Shown piece after piece: positions 11,494 through 21,729 of a stretch of DNA of 64,000 bases (position 1 is its first letter; every line of letters begins with the position of its first letter). The DNA lies in NCBI GenBank assembly GCA_009760855.2, contig WPIO01000113.1, positions 322,001-386,000 of the forward strand. The letters are read 5' to 3'. The notes below the pieces were generated by a model. The model made no database searches and was not told where the DNA came from. It was given only the letters and a program-made list of their open reading frames with translations. The position numbers and the translations under genes were made by a program. The stretch comes from Cristatella mucedo (taxonomy: Eukaryota > Bryozoa > Phylactolaemata > Cristatellidae).

Positions 11494-11621
11494 GTCCACC
11501 CGCTGAAGAGCAGCAGCTCGATCCCGATGTCGGCAAAGACGGCCAGCCCGACTTGCACTCGCTGTCTGCACTCGAGTACAAGCAGCATCGAGATGCCGCG
11601 GAGAAATGGAGAGGTGCCAAG
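11494..11621 (+). CDS. LRR protein, coding exon (N-terminal, acidic)
   Basis: The exon is bounded by a TTGTTAG acceptor and an AAG|GTAATA donor and reads 42 open codons (PPAEEQQLDPDVGKDG...LEYKQHRDAAEKWRGAK). It begins in phase with one base expected from the preceding exon and ends in phase 0, matching the next exon. No domain is recognised; it is polar and acidic, probably a disordered lead-in to the repeats. Assignment to this gene rests on phase continuity and position only, so the call is moderate. Confidence 0.5.
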
Positions 11622-11758
11622 GTAATACGCTACGCATGGCCATAGGAAAGGGTTGGTCGGCAAAGACATTCTGTTTGCTCGCGGCTGCTCTCACAAGCAA
11701 TCTCCGGATGTTTTCCCAGGAATATTCCAGATTTAGCGAAATGCTCGCTTAAACCTCT

Positions 11759-11813
11759 CAGCTCTCTCTCTCTCTCCATATATTTATCACTTTCGATCTG
11801 TCTGTCTATCTAC

Positions 11814-11856
<43 letters not shown>

Positions 11857-11857
11857 C

Positions 11858-11889
<32 letters not shown>
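11759..11889. repeat. (CT)n and (TA)n microsatellites in an LRR gene intron
   Basis: A short CT run at 11,759-11,776 is followed by two TA blocks (about 11,819-11,851 and 11,860-11,889) split by CATACAGA. Confidence 0.9.
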
Positions 11890-11892
<3 letters not shown>

Positions 11893-12121
11893 TTGTTTGC
11901 TCTAGCTCTCATTCGTAATGGCTTCAGTTTACTGCTCTTTAAAAGCTTGCTGCCATGACTTAGGGAACTATTTCAGATAGCGAGCATCTTACTCCACTTC
12001 GGAGTGCTTTCGTGTCGAGAAAAGATTTTGGCAATGCGGCTTTTCCGTCAACACCAGCTGAATGCCGTTAGAGCTAGCCTTATTGCCTGTGACAGCGAGG
12101 CTTTTTTTGTGTTTGCACTAG

Positions 12122-12264
12122 GCCGTCAACTTCTCTCACCAGGCTCTGGGCGATGCTTACCAGCTGAAGAACCTTAATCGAATATTGGCACAACTCGACG
12201 ATGCTGTTTACGTTACCTTAATCGACAACGAAATAGAAAGCTTGAGCTCGCTGACGTTTCCACG
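12122..12264 (+). CDS. LRR protein, coding exon with first leucine-rich repeat
   Basis: Bounded by a GCACTAG acceptor and a CACG|GTAACA donor. It has 47 open codons plus two bases and includes LDDAVYVTLIDNEIESLSSL, an LxxLxLxxNxIxxL-type repeat. It begins in phase 0 after the previous exon and ends in phase 2, which the next exon accepts. A T-rich stretch before the acceptor supports the boundary. The LRR fold is a horseshoe protein-interaction scaffold; the partner cannot be told from sequence. Confidence 0.72.
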
Positions 12265-12394
12265 GTAACAGCCTCGCTCGTAGTCCATGTAGCTAGTTGC
12301 GACATAGCTGTCGACGGAACAGAGTTGCGCGTAGGTGTGGCCAGACTTGAAGCTCGCTGAAAAGCTACCTAAAGATGGATTGAAATGTCTTTAT

Positions 12395-13045
12395 AGTAAG
12401 AATAATAAAAATTGTATAGCGCCACCCAAGAACCAACGCTCATTGTAGGCACTTTACATATACTGCCCATGAAGCGTGTCGGGTTAGGGATAACGTGCAC
12501 AGTGTCGGTACGAATAAACAAACACCATTCACGCGGGCCCGGCAGATGCTAGGTAGAGCAGGTGGATTTGTAGCTTCTTTTTAAATGTCCTCAAGTCAAC
12601 TGTCATCAAGTCGCAACATCAGTCGGAAGTGAGTTCCAAGTTTTGGGAGCATACACACGAAGCGTAGGCCCGGATCTCTAAAGGATTTGAGGTTCGGACG
12701 AGGTCTAGCTAAAAAGTTTGATTCAGAAAAGCGGGCGGTACAATGCCTAGCCTGCTGGGGTGGAGTTGATCTGGTAGGTAGGTTGGAGCCAAAGAACGAA
12801 GGGACCCAAGAGTGAGTGACAGAACCTTGAAGTCGATGCCCTTCTTGGTTTGGGAGCCAATTCAGGTCGGCTAGAAGTGGTGCAATGCGGAAACTGCCAC
12901 ACTCGCGACAGACAAGCTTAGCTGCACAGCTGTGCACCAGCTGCAATCGCCTGATCGCACATGCTGGTAGGCCAGCAACCAGTGAGTTACAGAAGTCGAG
13001 ACGGTAGCTAGGCGACCTGAGCCAGAAGAGCATGTGATGCAATAC
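12395..13045 (-). mobile_element. LINE family B copy in an LRR gene intron
   Basis: Antisense to the gene. It shows the hairpin tail (CCACCCAAGAACC...GGCACTTTACAT), the 3' UTR, and decayed coding blocks matching CNSLVAGLPACAIRRLQ and the region that reads WNSLP in family B. Many frameshifts are present. Confidence 0.75.
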
Positions 13046-13742
13046 TTATACAAACGTAATTAAAAAGTATTTCGGAGAGGTAGGCTGTAGCATGAGAATG
13101 AAAGTGTTTATGCTTTTTTAACTAACACAGTGCTTGCTCGCCGTATCCACAAATACTACACCAGAGGTCTCGAATGAAGCTCTACTTTGCTTAAAGCAAA
13201 AGTGAAACTTTAGGTTCACAAAAGACTTTTGCATAGTTTGGTTGTTGGTTAAGCTTGGCTAGAAAAAGCTTTTCAACGTGAATCATCTGCTTTGGCAAAC
13301 AACTATGCATAGCTCTAATGTTGAATTCAGCTGACTTCATCAGCGACGCAAGATTTCGTCCGAAACAGAGATTCATCTTAATAAAAAGTCAGCATGTGTG
13401 TGGAAAAATGACGCTGAGCTTTCTCGTGCGCTGACGTAATAAGATCAACCCAAAAAGGTTAACATAGCCCCTAGTGTCTTCTACTGGGCGAAGAGCCGAG
13501 AGTCAAGCACAGCTTCTCTAGCGCAAGGTGCAAAAAGTGTGACAAAAAGCCTCAGGCTCTGCACAAGACAAGCAATTCCTTTTGATCGCCATGGAAATGT
13601 GGAAATTTAGATAAATATTTAACTTCCATTCGCCTTACCTTACTTCATTAGGACAAGATGTCTGTTATTTCCTACCTAATAGGGTTGAGTCCACGTGACG
13701 CCGTGCTTTTCAGACATCTTAGCTGTACGGAGAGTCTAGCAG
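13046..13742 (+). other. Intron sequence of the LRR gene
   Basis: No further repeat or exon was recognised between the LINE and the acceptor of the next exon. A second acceptor-like site (CTTTTCAG) ends at 13,713, but using it would put a stop in frame. Confidence 0.45.
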
Positions 13743-13830
13743 TGAGCGGCAATGTCTACGCAAAGCGATCGCCTACCGTTTTAGATGCGAAGTGCTGAGC
13801 TTGAGCAGCAACCATATCTCGTCTCTAAAA
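13743..13830 (+). CDS. LRR protein, coding exon with second leucine-rich repeat
   Basis: The acceptor CTAGCAG ends at 13,742 and the donor is AAA|GTAAGT. One base completes the split Arg codon from the previous exon, then 29 open codons include CEVLSLSSNHISSL, a clear LRR. An alternative acceptor three bases upstream would add one Ser. It ends in phase 0, which the exon at 15,110 matches, so the repeat runs on as ISSLK then ALPKAPRL. Related order is seen in small LRR proteins such as LRMDA, but orthology is not claimed. Confidence 0.78.
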
Positions 13831-14338
13831 GTAAGTCGCTTGTTCGGAATGATTTGAATTCAGACTCGGCTGGATTTTTTTTTGTTAGTTTTCGCTCGCA
13901 GATGGCAGGACTTAGGAATTGTCGCATTGCTGCAATCACTTAGACCAGCCAGAACATTTCGGGAAGAGCAGTGTGTCGCCCGCTGCGATTGGGCGGCTCG
14001 GCAAATGTCGAGGTTCAGCTCTTCGCTTAAAACAAGTTCTGTCTCTTAAGGATTTTCTATTTGCTGTCCATAGCACAGTCGGCCGCGTTTCGCAGGAAAT
14101 TTCTTTGCTGCTCAATTTAAGGTTAATATATTTATATTTATTATATTTACTATTTATTATTAATAATATTTATTTAATACTTATTATTTAAGGTTAGCAT
14201 TTATTAATAGTCAATATTTACGGTTAGTATAAACCGTATCGTCACGAGTGTCCACTTTATGCTGACGCAGTATTTACTTATCACTTTATTTTGTTTACGA
14301 TATTGAAAATATCCGTAATATATTCCAGAGAGTGGCAG
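13831..14338 (+). other. Intron sequence, AT-rich tract
   Basis: TTA/ATT-rich from about 14,118 to 14,215. No exon or known element was found. Confidence 0.4.
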
Positions 14339-14339
14339 C

Positions 14340-14427
<88 letters not shown>

Positions 14428-14440
14428 GTACACACACACC
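14339..14440. repeat. (CA)n microsatellite in an LRR gene intron
   Basis: About 85 bases of CA, then CATACGTACACACACACC. The His-Thr and Val-Cys open frames across it are artefacts. Confidence 0.97.
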
Positions 14441-14530
14441 ATGTGCTATTTTCTGTTCGAGGGCGCATTTTTAGTCATTGAGCTCCCACGTTTCACGCTT
14501 TCGCTCTAGGCGCGAGCTTTCGTCTCGGGC

Positions 14531-14716
14531 TGGTGAGCCGTGGCGGCACACTAGGTAAGGCGGTTGGTTTTCACGACGTTGGTCCGAGGTCGTGGATTCG
14601 AATCCTGCGGTGGGCGATTGTTTATCGCCGATGCAAGCGGTGGCGATAGCTTGGTAAAGGCTCTGCTGTCGCTATGCAAAAGAGGCTGTTAAATCAGCTC
14701 GTATTTATTATGGTAT
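14531..14716 (+). mobile_element. tRNA-derived SINE (family 1)
   Basis: A tRNA-like head with B box GATTCGAATCC (14,595-14,605), body GCAAGCGGTGGCGATAGC, 3' motif GAGGCTGTTAAATCAGCTCG, then TATTTATTATG tail repeats. It is in the sense orientation of the host intron. Confidence 0.85.
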
Positions 14717-15109
14717 TTATTATTCAGTTCGTATTTATTATGTTATATATTTTTCGCTAGCCGAAAACCAAGACCTCGCAAATGCTGCACAATAATGCCT
14801 GCGTTCTGCCAACAAACGGCGGCTAATATAGCATTCATCCACTAGCCATATCTTGCACGTACAGCTGCGAAATAGCTTTTAGGTGCCAGACGTCCTCGCG
14901 GCGGGCCTCTATTGCGTAGGTGGAAGTGTGCGCTCGGCCCGGCAGCTCTTTCGTTGTCAGTGCGAGAGAGCGGGGCGCTTTCGGGGCAAACTCTTGGCTG
15001 AGCCGTGCGCGAAGCTATAACTCGGCTCTGGTCTTGGGCGAAATCGAGTTCTTTTTTTGCAAGCGCATCGAGATTCAATCGTGCATTCTCTCTAATCCCT
15101 TTATGATAG
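14717..15109 (+). other. Intron sequence before the third LRR exon
   Basis: GC content rises from 14,880. The - strand frame across 14,842-15,204 is an antisense shadow overlapping the next exon. No separate feature was found. Confidence 0.4.
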
Positions 15110-15261
15110 GCTCTGCCCAAGGCGCCTCGGCTGAAACACCTTATTCTCAACGACAATCTCATACGTAGCCTGAACGGAATCGAGAGGCTAAAGGAAACTG
15201 ACATTCAATCATTATCGCTAAAAGGCAACGAAGTTGTCCTCACTGAGCAGTACAGACGAAG
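15110..15261 (+). CDS. LRR protein, coding exon with third and fourth repeats
   Basis: Bounded by a TATGATAG acceptor and a GAAG|GTGGGT donor. It has 50 open codons plus two bases: ALPKAPRLKHLILNDNLIRS and then IQSLSLKGNEVV are two LRRs, followed by LTEQYRR. The second repeat followed by a charged Tyr-containing segment resembles an LRR-capping arrangement, in which the chain turns to cover the end of the horseshoe. The split Arg codon (AG|G) joins the last exon exactly. This is the best-supported exon of the gene. Confidence 0.85.
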
Positions 15262-15534
15262 GTGGGTGCTGCATATGTGGATGCTGCGCCGTACTGCGAA
15301 TGTGCAGCGAGGGAGCCTTTGTAGGCTCCTTATAATTCCTAAAAAATCTGGAACTCATAATTTGTCTTTGTTGATAAATATGGCCGTTCTTGAGTAATAG
15401 CAGGTAGTTCCTATGGCGCCCAAAGAGCACCGCATCTCTCTATCCGTGTGCTTTACAGCTTACAGAGAATCAACAAAAAGGCCAAGTGACGAGGTCGCTA
15501 TCATCGCATGCACAAGCAAATAAGTACCACGCTT

Positions 15535-15715
15535 AAAAGCTGATTTAACAGCCTCTTTTGCATAGCGACAGAAGAGCCTTAGAAGCTATCGCCACCGCTC
15601 TCAGTCGCAACAAAGGATCGCCCAACAGCAGGATTTGAGTCCACGACCTCGGGACCTCGGGACCTCGGTCGTGAAGAGCAACCACCATACCTAGTGGGCC
15701 ATCTAGGCCTAGGCT
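15535..15715 (-). mobile_element. tRNA-derived SINE (family 1) with GACCTCGG triplication
   Basis: It matches the 14.5 kb copy in opposite orientation. Next to the B box (about 15,631-15,641) the 10-bp unit GACCTCGGGA is present nearly three times, where the 37.1 kb copy has two. Confidence 0.8.
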
Positions 15716-15779
15716 AGCATGCTAAAGCAAGCATGAAAACACTCGTGGCCAGTGGTTAGTAAAAATTCTGCCGAGTAAC

Positions 15780-16390
15780 GTGCGCTGAATAATTTACAGG
15801 TAAGCACACGAAGCTCGCAGAGGCAGAACATGCAAGTCCCCGGGGCTAAAAGAAAAGCTGTCGAGAACGTTATTAGCTGATACAGTAAATGATGGAAAGT
15901 CATTGCCAGTAAGTAGTAAGTGTAGCCAGTGGCGAGTTTCAGACTTTGGGTGTATGCCAACCGAAGGCTCTATCGTCGAAAGACTATAGTTTACTGCAAG
16001 GGACGGCCAGACGGCTACATGCCGAGAAGCGGTTGTGCAAGAGCGTGTGACAGGAGGAGCGATGAGATCGGATTGGTGGGCTGGTGCAAGCGAGCGACTC
16101 GACCTGTAAGCCAGCCAGAGGATCTTGAAGTTGGTTCGATTCTTGAATTGGTAGTCGGCGAACAAAGGTGTGGCAGCGTGCATGGTATGTAGCAACCGAG
16201 GGCTCAAACCGGTATTCATTGCATCCAATCGATTCCAGACTGCCTGTCTTCCAGCAAGTTTTGAAGAGCTTAGAAAGTGATTTGGTTTTCGTGGCGTTAT
16301 AAAACACATTATTTTTATAGTTGCTCTTCTAGATAAATTAGATTCAACCGTCGGGATATACATAGCTGCTGCAATAGGCTGTATGATTGG
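15780..16390 (-). mobile_element. L2-group LINE fragment, diverged
   Basis: A 205-codon - strand frame (16,411-15,794) includes FKNRTNFKILWLAYRSSRSL and APAHQSDLI, aligned with the family B segment WLPVKQRIDFKVLPLTFRSL...APAYLSDI. The rest is poorly conserved, so it is an old copy or another subfamily. It lies in an LRR gene intron. Confidence 0.65.
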
Positions 16391-16756
16391 ACAATAAATT
16401 AGCTGTTCCATTCCTCCACTTAAAGACCGTTGGCGACAGAAGCTTTAGCCCTGCAGGCTGTGGAACTCGCTTCTACAATTCTTACGAAACGAAAACTACT
16501 CTCCTGCTGCCGACTATGGCACATCTTTTTCAGCGGTCCTGAGCTGCTACTTCCATGCTACTCACTACCTCAACTGCTCTCCTGACTCTGCTATGCCTCC
16601 CACTTTCTCTTTGTTTCGTGAGATGAAGTCTGTTGGCTACCGAATGCGTACCGAAAGCCGCTTAGGCTGTGAGAGTGCTATAAAAACTCTCCTGCTTAAC
16701 ACCCACACCCAGTCTTTGTGGCTTTGTGCAGTTACAGACGTAGATACATTACATTA
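16391..16756 (+). mobile_element. LINE family A 3' end
   Basis: It starts inside the RT C-terminus (GACAATAAATTAGCTGTTCC) and runs through the 3' UTR to an ACATT-repeat tail. It is truncated much further than the 3.4 kb copy. Confidence 0.85.
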
Positions 16757-17651
16757 CATTGCATGATTAAAACAGAGTATGGCCGGTAGGTGGCAGCAGC
16801 TACACCGAATCATTGGTACAATCTGGATGGGAGCTCTTGCTTGTTAGAAGGTAAGATAGCAGTTGCTGCGACCTAGCCGCATGAAGCCCGAACGAGTGGG
16901 GCGATAAGACTGGAAGCTCATGCGTGGTTATCGAGTAAGAGTAAGGTTTAGAGTATTTAACAACAGTTTATTTATGTAGCTGTATAAGAGCCTAGATGGT
17001 CATCACCACCGCTTGCAGTCTCCAATAAAGGATTGCCCACTGCAGGGCGAGAGGCCGTGCCCTGAGTAATGAATGAGTACATTAACCTTAGGCTGAGGCC
17101 TGGGGCAATTGAGACAGACTTGAGCGCAGGAGCGCTTACATTTTGTCTTATTTACCATTTAAAGATTCGTGTGGCAAAGGCTATTGATTACGATCCTTCA
17201 ATTACAAGAATTAAAAATGCTTACATGTTACAGCTGGCGGCACCAAGACGATTACAGCCGAAGTGTCGATATAAAAATAAGAACTTTTTAAAAGTCAAAG
17301 AGATCGCTTTGATGGGACTGCTAAAATAAATTGCACCAACGAAACTGAATGCTGGTGGAGACGTTGTCAAGCGAGTGCATCTGTAAGTGTTTCGAAAGAG
17401 TAAATGCCTGGTTTAGGCATTCCATACAGCGGTTGCATACAGCTCTTTGCTGAGAATAATTGATCGGCTGACCGTTCAAAGCGTTTCAAAGCCTCATCAT
17501 AGATTTCATCGTTTTGCACGCGCGGCCCCGAGTCACAAAGAGCCTACTGCTAGGTACCTTACAGATAGTTTTTAAAACCAAATTATCGTTATCTTAGACA
17601 TTTTTAAGGTAAGAGCCGCCATCTATACTCGATTGTTCTGCTGCTTGCCAG
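16757..17651 (+). other. Intron sequence with a SINE remnant
   Basis: About 16,965-17,060 is a - strand remnant of SINE family 1 (body and B-box side only). The rest carries no identifiable element. A + strand frame of 86 codons at 17,069-17,329 has no known domain. Confidence 0.45.
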
Positions 17652-17763
17652 GGTGTTCCATCGTCTGCCACAGCTGGAATGGCTGGATGGCATTCCGAAG
17701 CTTTCACCGGACGACACCGAGCCTCCGTCAGTGGCCGAGCGACCGACGTGCCGGCTCATGTGA
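17652..17763 (+). CDS. LRR protein, last coding exon
   Basis: The acceptor TTGCCAG precedes G that completes the split Arg codon; then 36 codons read VFHRLPQLEWLDGIPKL and a short acidic tail ending TCRLM before TGA. The order charged-Tyr segment, then LPxLxxLDG, is the usual end of LRR-cap proteins. The five supported exons sum to 623 bases, about 207 residues, plus an undetermined N-terminus. The terminal CRLM has the spacing of a CaaX prenylation box, but Arg at the first a position is unusual. The gene resembles LRMDA and similar small LRR proteins; the family is certain, the ortholog is not. Confidence 0.82.
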
Positions 17764-18631
17764 GCATCGTGTGACCGACCGACCGAGCTCTGCTGCTCGC
17801 AGCAGCGATCCTACCCGATGCCGGCATCGGTCAAGGCTGAAGACATGCACGATGCCCGTATTGTTGGGCCAGCTGCACTGCTCCCAGGGGACCTCTTTTA
17901 GGGAAGAGGCAGGCATCGCTTCAGTAGCTCATCTGGCCCCGTCCTTCCCCTGCACGAGCTTGCAGCCACTCCCCCTTAGCCGCGTTAAAGAAGGTTTTTT
18001 CATTTAACTTTAGCGCTCGCTTTCCACACAAAGCTTCCGTAATGGCTGAGGCTCGGCGCCTGGTCTGAGCCTGGACAGCGCCGGATGCGGATGCACGGAG
18101 ATGCTTTGATTGTGTGATGCTCTCGGTGTGCTCTATGACAGCATCTTTCTAATATACGAGGGAGCAATTCTCTTTTCATGTAAGCCTTGCTGGTGATGCT
18201 TTGATAAGAAATATAGCTTTCGATCTTTCGCCCTAGTATTGGTGAGGTCCGCTTTTTGTAAGCTGTCGTCGCGGTGCCATCAGGGGTATAGCAATGCTAC
18301 GGCTCGAGCTGAGAGCCCTGGTGGCTGGATATGTTTTGTTATTGCATTTTTAGCTTTGTTGCTTTACGGCATGATCAAAGAAGTAAAGCTCTTTTTAGAC
18401 ATTCCAATAGGCTGAACAAAGAATCGTATCTGATTGGTTATTATGTGTGCATATTAACGAAGCATATAATGAACCTATGAACGTAAATGAAGCTGGATAA
18501 AAATTGCCGTCCATGGAACATGGAAAGCAAATGGCAAATAAGTATCAGAAGCACTGTCCTGAGTCTGCCAACATTCAAACTAATAGTCTAACAATAACTT
18601 TAACTTCTTTCACCTCAGCAATTTAAGGCAT
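17764..18631 (+). other. 3' flank of the LRR gene
   Basis: Probably 3' UTR followed by intergenic DNA. No clear AATAAA with a downstream GT-rich element is visible close to the stop. Confidence 0.4.
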
Positions 18632-19108
18632 AGTAATAATAATAATAAGGCACTTGATAAAGCGCCCTCAGAGAACTCAATCTCTTTCTAGGCGCTTTAA
18701 ATTTGCTGCAAAGGGAAATGCAATTGGATGGTGAATATCATGCTTGATAAACAAGCAACATGAATAACATGGTTATGGTGACATGCACAGGGTCAGCATT
18801 CAAATGTGGTTAGTGGCAGCATGCGCAGTGTCAGCACGCATAAGCACACGAAGGACGAATCACAGGGACCCACTAAATGCTGTCCTAAATAGGTGTTTTA
18901 GAGTTCTTTTTAAATGTGGTCAAGTCAGTGGATGTTCTGACGCAAGTCGGGAGGGAGTTCCAGGCTTTGGGAGCATACGAACTAAATGCACGGTCTCCAA
19001 AGGATTTGTGGTTTGTACGAGGTATTGGTAGACTGTTGGATTCCGAAAAGCTCGCGGTACGATGCTTGGCCTGGTGGGGGAGTAGATCTGAGAGATAGGC
19101 TGGATAGT
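18632..19108 (-). mobile_element. LINE family B 3' end
   Basis: AATAATAATAATAAGGCAC, the hairpin tail, the 3' UTR and the last coding blocks (FGSIRTK is the antisense reading) match the 6.7 kb copy closely. It is truncated at about 19,108. Confidence 0.85.
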
Positions 19109-19312
19109 AATTGCATGCCTCAGCTCACGTGCGACTGCTGGAGAGACGTTCCCCACAGCAAGAGAAGCAAAGCAATCTCTGGTAACCCAGATAACAAGCG
19201 TTGTATAAAGTAGATGAAGCGTCTGTATAGTGCCCAGAGAGCAATTCAGTTCTCCAAAGGTGTTGGCGTAACACAAATGTATTATTAATTATTATTACTA
19301 TATAATGCGACA

Positions 19313-19556
19313 GCGGCGATACGATGTACGACGTACGATGCGATGCGATGTACGACGTACGATGCGATGCGATGGACGACGTACGATGCGATACGATGTA
19401 CGACGTACGATGCGATGCGATGGACGACGTACGATGCGATACGATGTACGACGTACGATGCGATGCGATGTACGACGTACGATGCGATGCGATGTACGAC
19501 GTACGATGCGATGCGATGTACGACGTACGATGCGATGCGATGCGATGGACGACGAT
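19313..19556. repeat. 24-bp minisatellite, about 10 units
   Basis: Units of GATGCGATGCGATGTACGACGTAC occur in tandem. Variants carrying GATACG and GATGGAC alternate in the middle units, so there is a two-unit higher-order pattern. Each unit includes the palindrome GTACGACGTAC, and the array is CpG-rich in an otherwise AT-biased stretch. As 24 is a multiple of 3, all frames stay open and give 8-residue repeats (for example HRIASYVV on the - strand); I treat these as non-coding. Confidence 0.95.
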
Positions 19557-19659
19557 CCCCTACGTACACTCGTACACTGAGAAGCAAGTTCAGTGGAGTC
19601 ACAGGAACAAATAGCCAATTGGACGGGGGAGGGAAGGTTCGCCAAGTCGGACAAGCTTT

Positions 19660-19895
19660 GATGCATTAATAATAATAAACATACATTTGTATGGTGCCCT
19701 CAGAGAACCGAATTTCTTTCTGGGCACTAAACAGATGCTGTAGAGAAAGCATGACCAAATTATTGGCGGTAACATCAGCAAGCAGCAGGTCGAGGAGGCT
19801 TGAACTAGACAAGTAGGCTTGAGCTGTCGAGTGGGCTTGAAGTGCCAGAATTTTGAAAGTATGCGACGAGTTCAATTTACAAACTTCAATAAAGC
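19660..19895 (-). mobile_element. LINE family B tail and 3' UTR, diverged
   Basis: AATAATAATAAACATACATTTGTATGGTGCCCTCAG-type tail with hairpin partner TTTCTGGGCACT, followed by UTR sequence. Coding blocks are absent or decayed. Confidence 0.7.
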
Positions 19896-20325
19896 TTCAA
19901 TTGACACACACGAATCTGTTTCCTACCTGAAACTACTTGGAAGCTAAAAGCATGAACAATGTCTACCGGACATAGTGAGGACTAGGTTAGAAGATCTTAA
20001 CGAAAGACATGCGACATCACCATCTCACTCTACATAAATTCGTCTGGTGTTGATTGATTTATTTTGATTTATCTGTATTGATATATTCCTCCTTACAAAA
20101 AATCTGTACATCTAACTTATACACAACCGCACGCAATAAGACACTCAGGGACTCTGATAGTAAGAATCCTGATCAATGACCACAAAATGCCCTTTGTCTG
20201 GAAACAGATGGCGAAAAAATAATTATTGTATAATAAGCAGACTGCTAACATAAATACCTGTCATTGTCAGTCTGGTGAAAGCTGGCAATCACTGTAGCTC
20301 ATAAGTTTTGGCTGTAAACTACTTT
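19896..20325. other. No feature recognised
   Basis: AT-rich sequence without identifiable elements. Confidence 0.35.
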
Positions 20326-20470
20326 AGAGCATCTAACCTCGTTATGCTTGTTGTCACTGAGCATGCTACCAATAACCATTCTATCGTGCTTCCTTTGCAG
20401 CAAATGCAAAGGGCCTAAATAGAGATTAGGTTATCTGAGGGCACTACACAAATGTATTATTATTATCATA
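20326..20470 (+). mobile_element. LINE family B tail
   Basis: GTTGTCACTGAGCATGCTAC UTR block, then GGGCCTAAATAGAGATTAGG, GAGGGCACTA and ATT repeats: a short 3' end of an L2-group LINE. Confidence 0.7.
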
Positions 20471-20504
20471 TGATTGGTAACCCAATCCTTTGTTAGTCAC
20501 ATCC

Positions 20505-20648
20505 ACTTGTGAAAATATAATTCACTTGTATAGCACCCTAAGAGAAATTAATCTGTATGCAGTCGCTTTACAGGTGGCACAGGGCTTGAGCCCGAAACTA
20601 CGAACTCTAAGGCTGCATCTTACCCGAGGGCCAAACCAAGGTGGCAAC
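20505..20648 (-). mobile_element. tRNA-L2 hybrid SINE (family 2)
   Basis: On the - strand a tRNA-like head (GGTTTGGCCCTCGGGTAAGA; a degenerate B box) is followed directly by an L2-type hairpin tail and AAT-rich end. Copies occur at 22.0 and 37.7 kb. Confidence 0.65.
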
Positions 20649-21729
20649 TGCAGAAATGTACCAAGAAATTTGATGAAAATCCTCAATTCTCAATTAGGAC
20701 CGCCCAAGCATGCAGGTGGGGTTGGCCAACTTGAGATCTTGAGCACATCCAAGCACTTCTCTGCCTGCAGAGAACGCCTCAGTGGAAGGCCTGACATTTG
20801 GAAGATACGCTTCTGCTATGTGCACAGCTTTAATGATAATAATAATAACAACACGAGCATCGAGCCATCCAAGAACACTTTAAGGAAAATATATGTGCAT
20901 TTCTTTCGGGCACATTTTTACACATACTGGAAAGCTGGTGCACGAAATAAGTAGGTCCCTCGCAGATCATGACATACTAGCCACTGCTGGCACAAGTAGT
21001 GACGTACTTGACCGCAGCCTTGGACAAGTAGTGGTATGGCCAGCTTTGGGTTCTGTTGCAACATCTCTCATTACTTACCTTCATTTCCTAATCGGTAGGT
21101 GTATCTAACTATTAAGCAAGAGCAACCCCAGGTCTTCCGACAGCACAAACCTTACAGTCTGGGCATAGTGTTGAGGATAATTGTACCCCATCCACCATAT
21201 CCACACAGCATTTCCAAAACCAGCGGAATTCCAAAAATCGCACAGCGACAAGATGCTTGTGTTATGGCAAGCTCACTTTATGGATGCAGACCTGAGATCC
21301 GTAGCAGATTCATATGGCTCAATGTATCACAAAAGCAGCTCAATCAAAATATTCAATGGAAAAAGTATGGTTGATTCGAGCTCCCGGTAACATAATCGAT
21401 GGTTAATTAAATGAGACTGCCTGTTAAATAGACGCTTGTATTAGCCAAAAATGTACATCTTGCCTTCTAACGACAAGAGTTGCACCACTGCCTGTAATTA
21501 ATAGGCAAGCTAGCCGGGATGAATCAAGAGATCACAGGCTAGACAATTTAAGGACGATGTACACAAACAGTCCATAGCTGCAAAATCAGCTTTACAGTAC
21601 CGAGGAGCGGCTTTTCCCTCGATGGCAAGCTATTTATTTATATGCACTCGTGCAACTGGCAAGCTATTGTCATGACATATACTCTCGTGCAACCGGCATG
21701 AGTGCAGCTATAAAAGTCGGGCTAAGGTA
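20649..21729. other. No gene recognised
   Basis: A 1.1 kb stretch without known repeats. Short open frames have no domain signal. Confidence 0.35.

Noticed and set aside
14842-15204. 120-codon - strand frame
   Set aside because: It overlaps antisense the LRR exon at 15,110-15,261, which is supported by motifs and splice phase.
19285-19669. Repetitive protein (HRIASYVV-type) from the minisatellite
   Set aside because: A 24-bp unit keeps all frames open by arithmetic; no flanking gene structure. It is also not a CRISPR array, since there are no unique spacers.
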